A stretch of 47,710 bases of DNA. Source: an uncultured Bacteroidales bacterium. Its GTDB lineage: Bacteria > Bacteroidota > Bacteroidia > Bacteroidales > UBA932. Of the stretch, positions 21,904 to 30,475 are shown one piece after another (within the stretch, counting starts at the first letter, position 1; every line of letters starts with the position of its first letter). The DNA is taken from the NCBI GenBank assembly GCA_905235535.1, contig CAJOLS010000001.1, positions 1 through 47,710 on the forward strand. Reading direction: 5' to 3'. Below the pieces are notes generated by a model, which searched no databases, had not been told where the DNA came from, and saw only the letters and a program-made list of their open reading frames with translations. A program made the position numbers and the translations under genes.

Positions 21904-22923
21904 TTAGTCTTCATAGTGTTCATATTTGGCAATCTCGGCCTCTATCTTGCCGGAAAGGCGGCTTACTTCCATCTTGTAGGCCTGCGCGATGCACTTTTCC
22001 ACGGCGGTGGCGTTGGAGGATCCGTGGCCCTTTACCACCACCTTGGATGTGCCCAGGAGCACGCTGCCACCGTAATTCTGGTAGTTCATGAACTCCTTCA
22101 TATCGGCAAACATCTTTTTCATCAGAAGGGCTCCCAACTTGTAGAGGGTGCGGCTGAAGATGTCTTTTTTCAGCTTTTTCAGCAGTTCCAGGGCAGTTCC
22201 TTCCGTGGTTTTCACCAGCACGTTGCCGGAGAAACCGTCGGCCACCACCACATCATAACTGCCGGAGAGGAGGTCCCGGCTTTCCATGTTTCCCACGAAG
22301 TTAAGGCCTTCCGTTTCCTGCAGCAGGCCATAGGCTTCCCGCCGGACGTCGTCTCCTTTGCCGGCTTCTTTTCCTACATTCAGAAGCGCCACACGAGGAT
22401 TTTTGACACCATACACATTCTCCATGTAGAGGGACGCCATAACGGCAAACTGGCGCAGATGGGCCGATGTCACCTCTACGTTGGCGCCGCTGTCGCAAAT
22501 GCCCACGATGCCCCCGTCCATGGTGGGGAGCAGGGGACAGAAGGCCGGCCGGATGACGCCGGGAATGCGGCCCAGGCGTACCAGGGCGCCGGTGACCAAA
22601 GCGCCGGTGGAGCCGGTGGAAACCAGGGCCGATATGTCCTCGCGGTCCCGCAGGAGGATGATGCCCTTCATCATGGAAGAATTGCGCTTGAGGCGAACCA
22701 CGTCTGTGGGTTTCTCGTCACAGCCAATCACTTCCGGGGCATGGACAATCTCTATCCGGGCGGGATCATAGGCTTTTCCGGCCAGTTCTTTTTGCAGGAT
22801 TTGTTCGTCTCCCAATAGAAGGACGTACAGGTCCTGATTGGCCTTTAAGGCCGCCAGGGCGCCTTCTACCGGTGCCTGCGGGCTTTTGTCACCGCCAAAG
22901 CAGTCTATTAATACTTTTATCAT
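21904..22923 (-). CDS. plsX: Phosphate acyltransferase PlsX
   Basis: 339 residues, converting acyl-ACP to acyl-phosphate for glycerolipid synthesis. The N-terminus VLIDCFGGDKSPQAPVEGA, the segments STGSTGALVTGAL and VVADGFSGNVLVKTTEG, and the C-terminal region are typical of PlsX. It is peripheral to the inner membrane. The ACP gene follows at once. FakA and FakB, which make acyl-phosphate from free fatty acids, are encoded 1.4-3.8 kb away on the same strand, so both routes to acyl-phosphate are present locally. Confidence 0.93.
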   Translation of the reverse strand: MIKVLIDCFGGDKSPQAPVEGALAALKANQDLYVLLLGDEQILQKELAGKAYDPARIEIVHAPEVIGCDEKPTDVVRLKRNSSMMKGIILLRDREDISALVSTGSTGALVTGALVRLGRIPGVIRPAFCPLLPTMDGGIVGICDSGANVEVTSAHLRQFAVMASLYMENVYGVKNPRVALLNVGKEAGKGDDVRREAYGLLQETEGLNFVGNMESRDLLSGSYDVVVADGFSGNVLVKTTEGTALELLKKLKKDIFSRTLYKLGALLMKKMFADMKEFMNYQNYGGSVLLGTSKVVVKGHGSSNATAVEKCIAQAYKMEVSRLSGKIEAEIAKYEHYED

Positions 22924-22933
22924 ATCTGTCTAT

Positions 22934-22960
22934 AGATTCTTCGCTTCGCTCAGAATGACA
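22934..22960 (-). repeat. CHSERSEES-type dispersed repeat, copy b
   Basis: Reverse-oriented 27-bp copy between plsX and the GNAT-like gene, 11 nt downstream of the latter's stop codon. Together with copy c it brackets that gene. Confidence 0.8.
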
Positions 22961-22971
22961 TTTTTCCGTTT

Positions 22972-24099
22972 TTATAGTTTCTTTACGTAGGCCCTGTAAC
23001 GCTTGCATTCTTCCCTGCGGAAACGGCGCCACTGGTTCAGGATGGCGTAATTGTCTTCCAGGTTCAGGTTGGTGTCGGCCCATTTAACCCGTGGATTGTC
23101 CCTTAACATCTTCATGATGGACAGGGAAAGGGCTCCGGAAACGCCCCGGTTCAGGTATTCGGGATCCACACCCACCAGGCAAAGATCCAGGATATCCGGC
23201 CGCTTGATGCGGTACAGGAGCTTCAGGAGGGTGAGCGGAGTGTATTTCCCGCGCGTTCCCACCAGGGCCGGGGCCAGGCCGGGGAAGGCCAGGCCGAAGC
23301 ACACAATCTTCTCGTTCTCGTCCAGGACCACTGCCGTATATTTGGGGCTGATAACCAGGGCGAAGTTCTCCAGCACCAGCTTTCGCATACCATCCGTAAA
23401 GGGAACGGTGCCGTAAAGGCCTTCGTAGGATTTGTCTAAAAGGTCAAAAATGCCTCCGGCATATTTCTCCAGCAGGGCCGGACCGCTTTTGGCCGTTCCA
23501 TAATGCAGTTTGTAACGCCTGAAAATGAAGGCGGTAAGTTCCTCCATCTCGTCCACTGCTTCCGGGCTTTCCGGCCCGTACAGGCGACTGGCTGTCCAGT
23601 CTATTTCCTTGGTGTATCCCAGCGCCTCCACATGCTTTGGGTGATAGGGAAAATTGTAGTTCTGCTCGAAGGTGGAAGGTTCCTCGAAGCCTTCCACCAG
23701 CATGCCTTCCCGCTCCAGGTCCGAGAAATTGAGGGGGCCCACCACGGTATCCATCCCTTTTTCCCGGGCCCAGGATTCGACCTTTTCAAAGAGTGCCCGA
23801 GACACTTCCAGGTCTTCTATGGCATCATAGCGGCAGAAGCGGCAGCGTTTTTCCGCATTCTTGGCATTGGCATCCTTCTGGATGATGCACTGGATGCGTC
23901 CGGCGGGTTTTCCGTCTTTGTATGCCAGGAAACAAGTCCAGTCACAGCTGCTGTTGTAAACAAATTCCTTGGAGAACATCTTCTTCTCGTCGGCATACAG
24001 CGGTGGGACAAAGTACGGATGGCCTTTGTACAAGTCCAGCGCAAAGTCCAGAAACTGTTTCTGTTCCTGCCTGGTTCTGACTTCCCTGACTTCTATCAT
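22972..24099 (-). CDS. GNAT-fold N-acyltransferase-like protein, paralogue 1
   Basis: 375 residues. An N-terminal segment (YKGHPYFVPPLYADEKKMFS) leads into a first acetyltransferase-like half (GPLNFSDLEREGMLVEGFE). The C-terminal half carries a GNAT motif A-like block, LVGVDPEYLNRGVSGALSLS. It is clearly paralogous to 42215-43357, sharing GPL.F.D..REG.LVEGFE and the P.YLE.LG.TK..DW block. Enzymatic function is unknown. It lies between plsX-acp and the fakB gene and is flanked by two CHSERSEES repeats. Its acyl donor could be CoA- or ACP-linked. Confidence 0.7.
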   Translation of the reverse strand: MIEVREVRTRQEQKQFLDFALDLYKGHPYFVPPLYADEKKMFSKEFVYNSSCDWTCFLAYKDGKPAGRIQCIIQKDANAKNAEKRCRFCRYDAIEDLEVSRALFEKVESWAREKGMDTVVGPLNFSDLEREGMLVEGFEEPSTFEQNYNFPYHPKHVEALGYTKEIDWTASRLYGPESPEAVDEMEELTAFIFRRYKLHYGTAKSGPALLEKYAGGIFDLLDKSYEGLYGTVPFTDGMRKLVLENFALVISPKYTAVVLDENEKIVCFGLAFPGLAPALVGTRGKYTPLTLLKLLYRIKRPDILDLCLVGVDPEYLNRGVSGALSLSIMKMLRDNPRVKWADTNLNLEDNYAILNQWRRFRREECKRYRAYVKKL

Positions 24100-24102
24100 A
24101 AT

Positions 24103-24129
24103 AGATTCTTCGCTTCGCTCAGAATGACA
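24103..24129 (-). repeat. CHSERSEES-type dispersed repeat, copy c
   Basis: A 27-bp reverse-oriented copy 4 nt upstream of the GNAT-like gene's start codon, and immediately before MITE copy 3 (left duplication at 24132). Confidence 0.8.
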
Positions 24130-24134
24130 ATTAA

Positions 24135-24295
24135 GAGTCTGTTTTGAAATGATTGATATTTTTATTTATATTTTTTTTGTGGAAATTTTTCTTGAAAATT
24201 TTTGGCCATAAGGGGTTCCTATGGGTGAAAATTCTTGAGGAAAATTTACCAAAAAGAAACATAAAGAATTTATTGAATCATTTCAAAACAGACTC
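24135..24295 (-). mobile_element. MITE copy 3 (161 bp, inverted orientation, 3-bp TAA duplication)
   Basis: Opposite orientation to copies 1, 2 and 4. Both ends read GAGTCTG / CAGACTC and are flanked by TAA (24132-24134 and 24296-24298). The right end joins the fakB frame: the stop codon TAG is formed from the duplicated TA plus the element's terminal G. Removing the element would restore a TAA stop at the same place. Confidence 0.88.
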
Positions 24296-25161
24296 TAACG
24301 GTGGATGGCATGGAAACAGACGCCTACGCCGTTGGGGCCGCAGTGGCTGCCGGCGGTGGGGTTCACTTCCACATACTCGATATTCTGTTTCCCAAACCGT
24401 TCCTCTATCATCCGTCCCAGTTCCCGGGCAATATCGGGGGCGTCGGTATGGCCGATGCAGATGCGGTGCTTCTCGATTTCGTCTCCCAGCTGGGCCACTT
24501 TGTCCACCAGGGTCTTGATGGCGTTGGGACGGCCTTTGACCGTGCCGATGGATTCCATCTTGCCCTCCTGGCTCATGTGGATGAGGGGACGTACGCCAAT
24601 CAGGGTGCCCATGGTGGCGGCCAGGCCGCTTACCCGGCCGCTGCGGCGGAAGAACTTGAGGTCGTCGGCAAAGAAATACATGGCAAACTTGTCCACCTCG
24701 GACTTGGCCCATTCCAGGATTTCGTCCAGGGTTTTTCCGGCCTTCACCAGGTCTCCCACCTCTCGCACGATGGCGTAACTGATGGTTGTGATTCCCTTGG
24801 TGTCAATTTCTTCGAAGCGGGCGGCAGGGAACTGCTCTTTCAGCTGGGCAATGGCCTGGTCCATGGCATCGAAGGTATTGGACATGGCCCGGGAGAAGTG
24901 CACGTAAAGAATCTCGTGCCCCTCTTCGAAATCCCGGGTGAAATAATTCAGGTACTGGTCCTTGGAAATGGCGCTGGTAGTGGGCAGGACCCCGCCGCGC
25001 AGCCTGTCGTAGAAGGCATGTGCGTCGAAGGTCTCAAAATCCACATAAGGATATGTGGTTTGCGCATCGATGCTGTAGGGCATGGAGATGAGCTGGTAAC
25101 CGTACCCGGCCGCAACGGCGGGAGTCATGTCGGTATCGGAGTCTGTGTAAATCTTTAACAT
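24295..25161 (-). CDS. DegV-family fatty-acid-binding protein (FakB-like)
   Basis: 288 residues. The N-terminal YTDSDTDMTP and the central SAISKDQYLNYFTRDFEEG are DegV features. DegV proteins bind a fatty acid and present its carboxylate to the kinase FakA for phosphorylation. The gene overlaps the fakA-like gene by 7 nt, supporting a FakA-FakB pair. Its stop codon is created by MITE copy 3 without loss of coding sequence. Confidence 0.88.
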   Translation of the reverse strand: MLKIYTDSDTDMTPAVAAGYGYQLISMPYSIDAQTTYPYVDFETFDAHAFYDRLRGGVLPTTSAISKDQYLNYFTRDFEEGHEILYVHFSRAMSNTFDAMDQAIAQLKEQFPAARFEEIDTKGITTISYAIVREVGDLVKAGKTLDEILEWAKSEVDKFAMYFFADDLKFFRRSGRVSGLAATMGTLIGVRPLIHMSQEGKMESIGTVKGRPNAIKTLVDKVAQLGDEIEKHRICIGHTDAPDIARELGRMIEERFGKQNIEYVEVNPTAGSHCGPNGVGVCFHAIHR

Positions 25162-26753
25162 AGTGCTAAAATATAATCGTAAACGGGCTGGCCTCCGTCC
25201 ATGAGGATGACTTCGGACATGGGGCAGTTTTTCTGGAGTTCCTGCTGAAGGGCCGATGCCTCTTCGGAGGGCGCATCGGCTCCCCTCAGAAGGAGGATGA
25301 TGTCGGAATTCCCGGCTTGCAGCTTCTCTGCCAAGGTTTTTACGGCCTCTGTGCGCTCCGGGCGGCAGCAGAGAACGTCCTTGCCGCTGAAGCCGATGTA
25401 TTCGCCGGTTCGGGCATCGGCCGTGTCCCGGATGGCCTTGGATACAAAGCCGGTGGTAACGGCCTTGGCGGCCTCTTCCAAAGTCTGGGTGAGCTCTTCT
25501 ATGGGGAGGTCCGGCTGCAGGTTGGCCATGGCGTAGTAGCCTTCTCCCAGGGTGTGGGTGGGGATGACCACTATGCGGGCCTTTTCGTAAATATCGGCTG
25601 CCTGACGGGCTGTGAGGATGATATTGCTGTTGTTGGGGAATACCAGGACGGTTTCTGCATCCACCTGTTCAAAGGCTTCCAGGAATTTTTCCACCGAAGG
25701 ATTCATGGTTTGGCCGCCTTCTATGACAGCATCGGCCCCCATGTCCTTGAACGAGGCGGTGAGGCCTTTCCCGGCGGCTACGGTCACTATTCCTATGGCT
25801 TTGCAGGAACGTTTGAACCGCTCGTCCATGTGGTTCCCGTGGTGTTGGAGGGTCATGTTCTCTACCTTGATGGTAAGGAATTCTCCCCATTCACGGCACT
25901 TGGAAAGCACGGCGCCGGGGTCCTGGGTGTGAACGTGCACTTTGATGATGGAACCGTCCCGGAAAAAGACCAGGGAGTCTCCCTGCTGCTCCAGCCAGTC
26001 ATGGATGACGGACTCGTCAAAACTGCCCGGATCCACTTTGGAGCGCTGCAGCCGCAGGAGGAATTCCGTGCAGTAGCCATATTCCAGCACGCTGTCTTCC
26101 GTGAAGGCGTTGAAATCTATTTTGGGGGCCTGGGCAGGCTGGTCGGTTTCTGCGGCCAGGACAGGGGATTTCCCGTGCAGGGCATCCCGCATCCCTTCTG
26201 CAATGCAGAGGAGGCCTGCACCGCCGCTGTCCACCACGCCGGCCTTTTTGAGGACATCCAGCAGTTCGGGGGTGTGCTGCAGGCTCAGGTCCATTCCGGC
26301 AATCCACAGGTCGAAGAATTCCTCAATGGAGGCCGATCCTTCGGCCGCTGCCACGCCTTCCCTCAGCACGGTGAGGATGGTGCCTTCCACAGGCTGGGAA
26401 ACCGCGTGGTAGGCTTCTTCCACAGCGGCCTTCATCGCCGCGTTAAACTGCCTGTAATCGGCCTGTTTCAGGCCTTTGAAGGCTTTTCCCATGCCCGCGA
26501 AGATGCGGGAAAGGATGACGCCGGAATTGCCGCGGGCGCCCAGGAGCATACCCTTTGAAACGGCATCGGCCATTTCTTCCAGGGTGTTCCCGCCGGCCTC
26601 GGAACCGGCTTCTATGGTCATGTACATATTGTCCCCGGTGTCTCCGTCCGGGATGGGGAAGACATTGAGGTCGTTAATCTCCTGGCGGTTTTGGGCCAGA
26701 CGGGCCGCTCCGCCACGGATAAGGTTCAGGTATAGTTCTGCGTCCAGGTTCAT
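25155..26753 (-). CDS. FakA-like fatty acid kinase (DAK2/DhaL domain + DegV-like domain)
   Basis: 532 residues. The N-terminal DhaL (DAK2) domain has the metal/ATP site PIPDGDTGDNMYMT near residues 33-46, a second glycine-rich loop (GARGNSGVILSRIFAG), and the VDSGGAGLL segment. The C-terminal half resembles the YloV/FakA C-terminal domain. FakA phosphorylates FakB-bound fatty acids to acyl-phosphate, which then enters phospholipid synthesis directly or through PlsX. It starts 4 nt after the MMPL gene and overlaps fakB, so MMPL-fakA-fakB is one operon. Confidence 0.88.
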   Translation of the reverse strand: MNLDAELYLNLIRGGAARLAQNRQEINDLNVFPIPDGDTGDNMYMTIEAGSEAGGNTLEEMADAVSKGMLLGARGNSGVILSRIFAGMGKAFKGLKQADYRQFNAAMKAAVEEAYHAVSQPVEGTILTVLREGVAAAEGSASIEEFFDLWIAGMDLSLQHTPELLDVLKKAGVVDSGGAGLLCIAEGMRDALHGKSPVLAAETDQPAQAPKIDFNAFTEDSVLEYGYCTEFLLRLQRSKVDPGSFDESVIHDWLEQQGDSLVFFRDGSIIKVHVHTQDPGAVLSKCREWGEFLTIKVENMTLQHHGNHMDERFKRSCKAIGIVTVAAGKGLTASFKDMGADAVIEGGQTMNPSVEKFLEAFEQVDAETVLVFPNNSNIILTARQAADIYEKARIVVIPTHTLGEGYYAMANLQPDLPIEELTQTLEEAAKAVTTGFVSKAIRDTADARTGEYIGFSGKDVLCCRPERTEAVKTLAEKLQAGNSDIILLLRGADAPSEEASALQQELQKNCPMSEVILMDGGQPVYDYILALC

Positions 26754-26756
26754 GGG

Positions 26757-29240
26757 TCAGTTTTCAGGGATGCGGAATCCGCGGCGGAAGAAAGGAATCT
26801 TGACCAGGGCGCGGAAAATCCAGGGCTGGATGGAATAGGTGATGAGGATAGTGGACGCCATGCCGATAAGGGTGATGAGGCCGATGGAATGGATGGCCGG
26901 ATGCCGGGCGAAGATGAGGGAGAAGGTGACGATGCCCAGCACTAAGGCACTGTAGAAGATGGCCACCTTGTGGTATTCCAGCATCTGCGTTTCCCCTTTC
27001 CGGGCTTCGGCCAGCAGGCCCTCCATGACGAATATGCTATAATCTACACCTATACCGTAAATAAAGGTGGAAATGACAATGTTGATGAGGTTGAATTCCA
27101 GGCCGAAAAGGGCCATGTACCCCTGCATCACGTACCAGCTTACAAACATGGGCAGGAAGGCGATGAGGGCAATCCAGATGTTTCGGAAACTGAAAAGGAG
27201 CACCAGCAGCACAAAGAGGCTGGAAATCCAGAGGGTGGTGTTGAAGTCGTCGTGGACAATTTCCACCATGTCCCGGCAGTAGAAGAAGGGCTCCAGCACC
27301 AGCACGTGGTCCGTTGATGCGAGGGTCTTCCATACTTTTGTCTGGTCCTTGGCGTCGTAGGAGACCTCCGTAAACACCATGTATCGGCCGCTTTCCTGTT
27401 TTTCCACGTAGTTGGACAGCATGCCTTCCGGAACAATGCCGGACTCTACCAGGTTGGCGGGCTCGTATTGGGTGCTTATCATGCCCAGGAAAGGGTCGTA
27501 GAAGCCTTTGGGCAGGCCGTACTGCTTTTCAGATTCGGCCATCAGATGCCTCAGATACCTTACGCGGCCAGGGGTCCAGAATGCATTCCAGGCGCGGATT
27601 CTTTCCTGTTGGTCCTTCGTGGAGTGCAGCAGGAACTTGGATACGGGCACATAGCCTTTGACCAGGCCGTCGGCCTTAAGGGAGTCCAGCACCCGCACCA
27701 GGCCCTTGTTGTGTTCCAGGGCTTCGTCCAGGTTGTCGTCGTCCCAGGCGGCAAAGTACTGGTGCGCAAAGCCGTCGGCACTTTTGCGGTTGTACAGCTC
27801 CTGGCTTTCGCGGAGCTGCGCATTGTCATAATCTAGATTCATCAGGTCGCTGTCAAACTTGACCTTGGGGCTGTAGATGACGCCCACCACAATGTTGGCC
27901 AGAAGGGCGATGATAAACCATTTGTTGCGGTCCCAGGGCAGGTTGTTGAACTTCTCCACCAGCGGAAAACCGTGGGTGCGCTTGAAAGTAATCTGCTCCG
28001 GTTTCAGGAAATGCGGCAGGAAGACAAGGGCGAAAAGGGTATTGCCCATGAGGGCGAAGGTGGCAAAGAGGCCGAAGTCCCGGAGGAGGTCGCTCTCCGT
28101 GAAGAGCAGGCCCATGAAGGCCCCGATGGTGGTGACGCAGCCCAGGAAAACGGGGGTGGATTCCTGCCTGAGCATCTTTTCCGTATCTCCCACGTAATAG
28201 TAATGGATGAGAACGTGCAAGCAGTAACTGATGGCAACTCCCAGCACAATGGCGCTGATCCCCAGGGCCATAAGGGACATGCAACCCTTGATCCAGTACA
28301 TGCAGGCCATGGAGAAGAGGGCGCCGTAAAGCACAGGCACCACTTGCTGCCAAAGGAATGCCAGCTTGTGGAAGCTTAGCATCATGATGACAAGGATCAG
28401 AAGGAGGGAAAGACCGATAGACCACGCCAGATCCCGTTTGATGGTGCTGGCGTTGGAGACGCCGCCCTGCGGGTTGCCGTGCACCAGAATGCGAATCTCG
28501 GGGTGCTCCGCTTCCACTTCCTGCTTGAGTTTGTCCATCATGCGCACCAGGCGGGTGCCGGCCCCGGAATTGGTGGAGGAGAAGGACGGGGTGAGGATGG
28601 CCAGGGCCACGGTCTTGTCCGGGCAGAAGAGGTGGCCGTTGTCAATGGTGATGCCGCCCATGGCGGTTCCATCGCCCAGGATTTCTTCCAGCAGGGAACG
28701 CAGACTGAGCGGATCCATGGAGACCAGCTGCGAGTCTTCGCCGGTTTCATCGGCCATGATAATCTGGTAATTGCGCTCCATCTGCTCCTGGAAAGCTTCC
28801 GGCTCCAGCGCCTTCTCTATCCGGGCATACCAGGAGGTGTCCACAAAGGAGGGAAGATGGGAAAGGCCGAAGTCCATGGCCTCCAGGGCCGTATCAATGT
28901 CCAGCGAAACCAGGACGCCTTTCAGGAAATGGCTGGCGCTGTCCCGCTGCTCCAGGGTGGTGCAGTATTCTTCGGCAATGGCGCCCAGCAGTTCCGGACT
29001 CACAGGCTGAAGCGAATCCCTTGAGGTAACCTGGACAAAAATCTTGTCAATGAGGCCGATATCACTGAATGCCAGTTCATTGGAGGTGGAAGAGCGGGGG
29101 AGGAGCTTGATGATGTCCTCCTCGTATTGGAGTTTGGCTCCGAACCAGCCGAAAATAGCCGTAGAAGCTATCAGTAGAGTATATAACAGGGCCTTGTGCC
29201 CCTTGAAGAAATGGTATATCGGCAGAAAAATCCTGTGCAT
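26757..29240 (-). CDS. MMPL/RND-family exporter (second in window)
   Basis: 827 residues with the two-fold RND layout: N-terminal helix, large periplasmic loop (about 50-240), six-helix bundle (IGLSLLLILVIMMLSFHKLA onward), second loop (about 415-640) and second bundle with IVISTFIYGIGVDYSIFVMEG. Family members move lipids, polyketides and other hydrophobic molecules across the inner membrane. Here it heads an operon with the fatty acid kinase pair, so its cargo may be fatty acids or lipids. It lacks the C-terminal acyltransferase of the MMPL at 13629. Confidence 0.87.
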   Translation of the reverse strand: MHRIFLPIYHFFKGHKALLYTLLIASTAIFGWFGAKLQYEEDIIKLLPRSSTSNELAFSDIGLIDKIFVQVTSRDSLQPVSPELLGAIAEEYCTTLEQRDSASHFLKGVLVSLDIDTALEAMDFGLSHLPSFVDTSWYARIEKALEPEAFQEQMERNYQIIMADETGEDSQLVSMDPLSLRSLLEEILGDGTAMGGITIDNGHLFCPDKTVALAILTPSFSSTNSGAGTRLVRMMDKLKQEVEAEHPEIRILVHGNPQGGVSNASTIKRDLAWSIGLSLLLILVIMMLSFHKLAFLWQQVVPVLYGALFSMACMYWIKGCMSLMALGISAIVLGVAISYCLHVLIHYYYVGDTEKMLRQESTPVFLGCVTTIGAFMGLLFTESDLLRDFGLFATFALMGNTLFALVFLPHFLKPEQITFKRTHGFPLVEKFNNLPWDRNKWFIIALLANIVVGVIYSPKVKFDSDLMNLDYDNAQLRESQELYNRKSADGFAHQYFAAWDDDNLDEALEHNKGLVRVLDSLKADGLVKGYVPVSKFLLHSTKDQQERIRAWNAFWTPGRVRYLRHLMAESEKQYGLPKGFYDPFLGMISTQYEPANLVESGIVPEGMLSNYVEKQESGRYMVFTEVSYDAKDQTKVWKTLASTDHVLVLEPFFYCRDMVEIVHDDFNTTLWISSLFVLLVLLFSFRNIWIALIAFLPMFVSWYVMQGYMALFGLEFNLINIVISTFIYGIGVDYSIFVMEGLLAEARKGETQMLEYHKVAIFYSALVLGIVTFSLIFARHPAIHSIGLITLIGMASTILITYSIQPWIFRALVKIPFFRRGFRIPEN

Positions 29241-29267
29241 ATTAAAGGTTGTAGGCTTTTAAATTTT

Positions 29268-29275
29268 CAAATATA
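29268..29275 (-). promoter_or_regulatory. TAnnTTTG promoter box for the MMPL-fakA-fakB operon
   Basis: The minus strand reads TATATTTG, 27 nt upstream of the MMPL start. No convincing TTTG at -33 was found. Confidence 0.5.
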
Positions 29276-29319
29276 CACATTTTTCTGCTAATTGTAAATA
29301 CCCTTCCCCTCTACTGCGC

Positions 29320-29396
29320 GGACACAGGACGGCTCTCCGCGTGTCCGCGGGGTGATTTTTCGGCTGTTCGGGCACCGAAGGGTGGTCCTGGTGTCC
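29320..29396. repeat. Two REP-like palindromes, 50-bp period (downstream of RAYT)
   Basis: Two 27-nt units at 29320-29346 and 29370-29396, with 7-nt arms (GGACACA/CGTGTCC-type and GGGCACC/GGTGTCC) around 13-nt loops. Unit starts are exactly 50 bp apart. The first is extended by flanking pairs to a 9-bp perfect stem (29317-29325 with 29341-29349). The 23-nt spacer carries a T-tract at the same offset as in the upstream array. The second unit ends 5 nt before the RAYT stop codon. Confidence 0.85.
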
Positions 29397-29401
29397 ACGT
29401 A

Positions 29402-30319
29402 CTATTCAGGTTTTGGAAACAATCGCTCTACATCGGCGGTGGGGAGACGAAGGACCTGTGTGATTTGTCGGTTGGAGGAGGCCAGACGCTCTTTCATCAT
29501 CTTCGCTGCTTTCAGTCTATCTTCCGGTTCCATTGAACGAAGGCTCTGTCCTTGGAACCAGCCACTTACAATCTGGAAAACTTCTTCGGTCGGGAGCTGG
29601 ATTCTCTCTCCTAATAATGCCGCCATTTCCACATCAGCCTCTCCCCGGCGTGTGAGCATGGTGAAATATTGGTTAGCGCTGTTGAAAAGAGATTCGGTCG
29701 TTTGATAGTCCACAAAACTGTTTCTGAGAATCATCCCATCCAGAACCCGGTAATGGCTGGGCAATTCTGTGTTATGAGAGCGGCAGATTATGCGTTTCTC
29801 ACGTCCGCCTACTTTTTCGTACACTGTCCCTTTGTTCATGTGCCTGAGATTTCCGTTGAAAAACAGACTGGCCGATCCCCAAGGATACCCGGTAGGCATA
29901 CTGTCCAACCGGGCCACATACGCATTCCTGTCTGTATATGCAATCCTGTTGCGGAACAGCTTGAGATCCAGCGTACGGTCAATTTTAATGTCCCAGTCCT
30001 TGAGCGAAGGCCTGCCCAAAGATCTTTGGAATTTGCGTTCCCGCTCGCGAAGGATCTCCGAGAAATGATCGGCCTGATTCTGTGTCCCGGAACCCATTAT
30101 GTGATGGTGATTGTTCATCTGAACGTCATCCAGAATAGTAAAACCAGACCTTGCTGAAGCAATGGCTGTCAGATTGGTCCCAACAACAAATTCTTCCGGA
30201 TTTTCATAAAGCGTCCAATCTAGATTCTCGGTGGTAATGAAATAGTACGGACCGCCGGCCGCAAATAACCGTTCACACTCCCGTTCCCGGTCCCAATAAT
30301 CGTTCTTTTCGTAAGACAT
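29402..30319 (-). CDS. RAYT-like Y1 (HUH) transposase
   Basis: 305 residues of the REP-associated tyrosine transposase type. The HUH metal motif appears as NNHHHIMG (His71-His73). A family-typical block follows: Y128 as a candidate nucleophile in AYTDRNAYVARL, then MPTGYPWGSA, the equivalent of the D-Y-PWSS motif. The C-terminus has an HTH-like segment (SNRQITQVLRLPTADVERLF). No IS ends are seen, and instead arrays of palindromes flank both sides, as in REP-RAYT systems. The protein should nick single-stranded palindromic DNA. It is longer than many proteobacterial RAYTs, and no second copy is present here. Confidence 0.78.
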   Translation of the reverse strand: MSYEKNDYWDRERECERLFAAGGPYYFITTENLDWTLYENPEEFVVGTNLTAIASARSGFTILDDVQMNNHHHIMGSGTQNQADHFSEILRERERKFQRSLGRPSLKDWDIKIDRTLDLKLFRNRIAYTDRNAYVARLDSMPTGYPWGSASLFFNGNLRHMNKGTVYEKVGGREKRIICRSHNTELPSHYRVLDGMILRNSFVDYQTTESLFNSANQYFTMLTRRGEADVEMAALLGERIQLPTEEVFQIVSGWFQGQSLRSMEPEDRLKAAKMMKERLASSNRQITQVLRLPTADVERLFPKPE

Positions 30320-30341
30320 AACTGTTTAATAATAATCTGAC

Positions 30342-30468
30342 GGACACCGCTTAGTCCGTCGGGTGTCCAAACATGTGGTTTTCGTCCCTTTGGGCACCGA
30401 ACGGCCGTTCTGGTGTCCTCACACCCGTTTTTCCATTGCTTGGACACCGTACGGGCCTCTGGGTGTCC
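30342..30468. repeat. Three REP-like palindromes, 50-bp period (upstream of RAYT)
   Basis: 27-nt units at 30342-30368, 30392-30418 and 30442-30468, each with arms GGACACC or GGGCACC and GGTGTCC, and a 13-nt loop. Starts are exactly 50 bp apart. Loops differ (GCTTAGTCCGTCG, GAACGGCCGTTCT, GTACGGGCCTCTG). The 23-nt spacers share a T-tract at positions 11-14. The array lies between the RAYT start and the next gene's stop codon. Confidence 0.88.
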
Positions 30469-30475
30469 GCGGGCT

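Noticed and set aside
30342..30468. CRISPR array
   Set aside because: Repeat units are palindromes with differing loops, only three copies are present, spacers share a T-tract, and no cas genes are seen.
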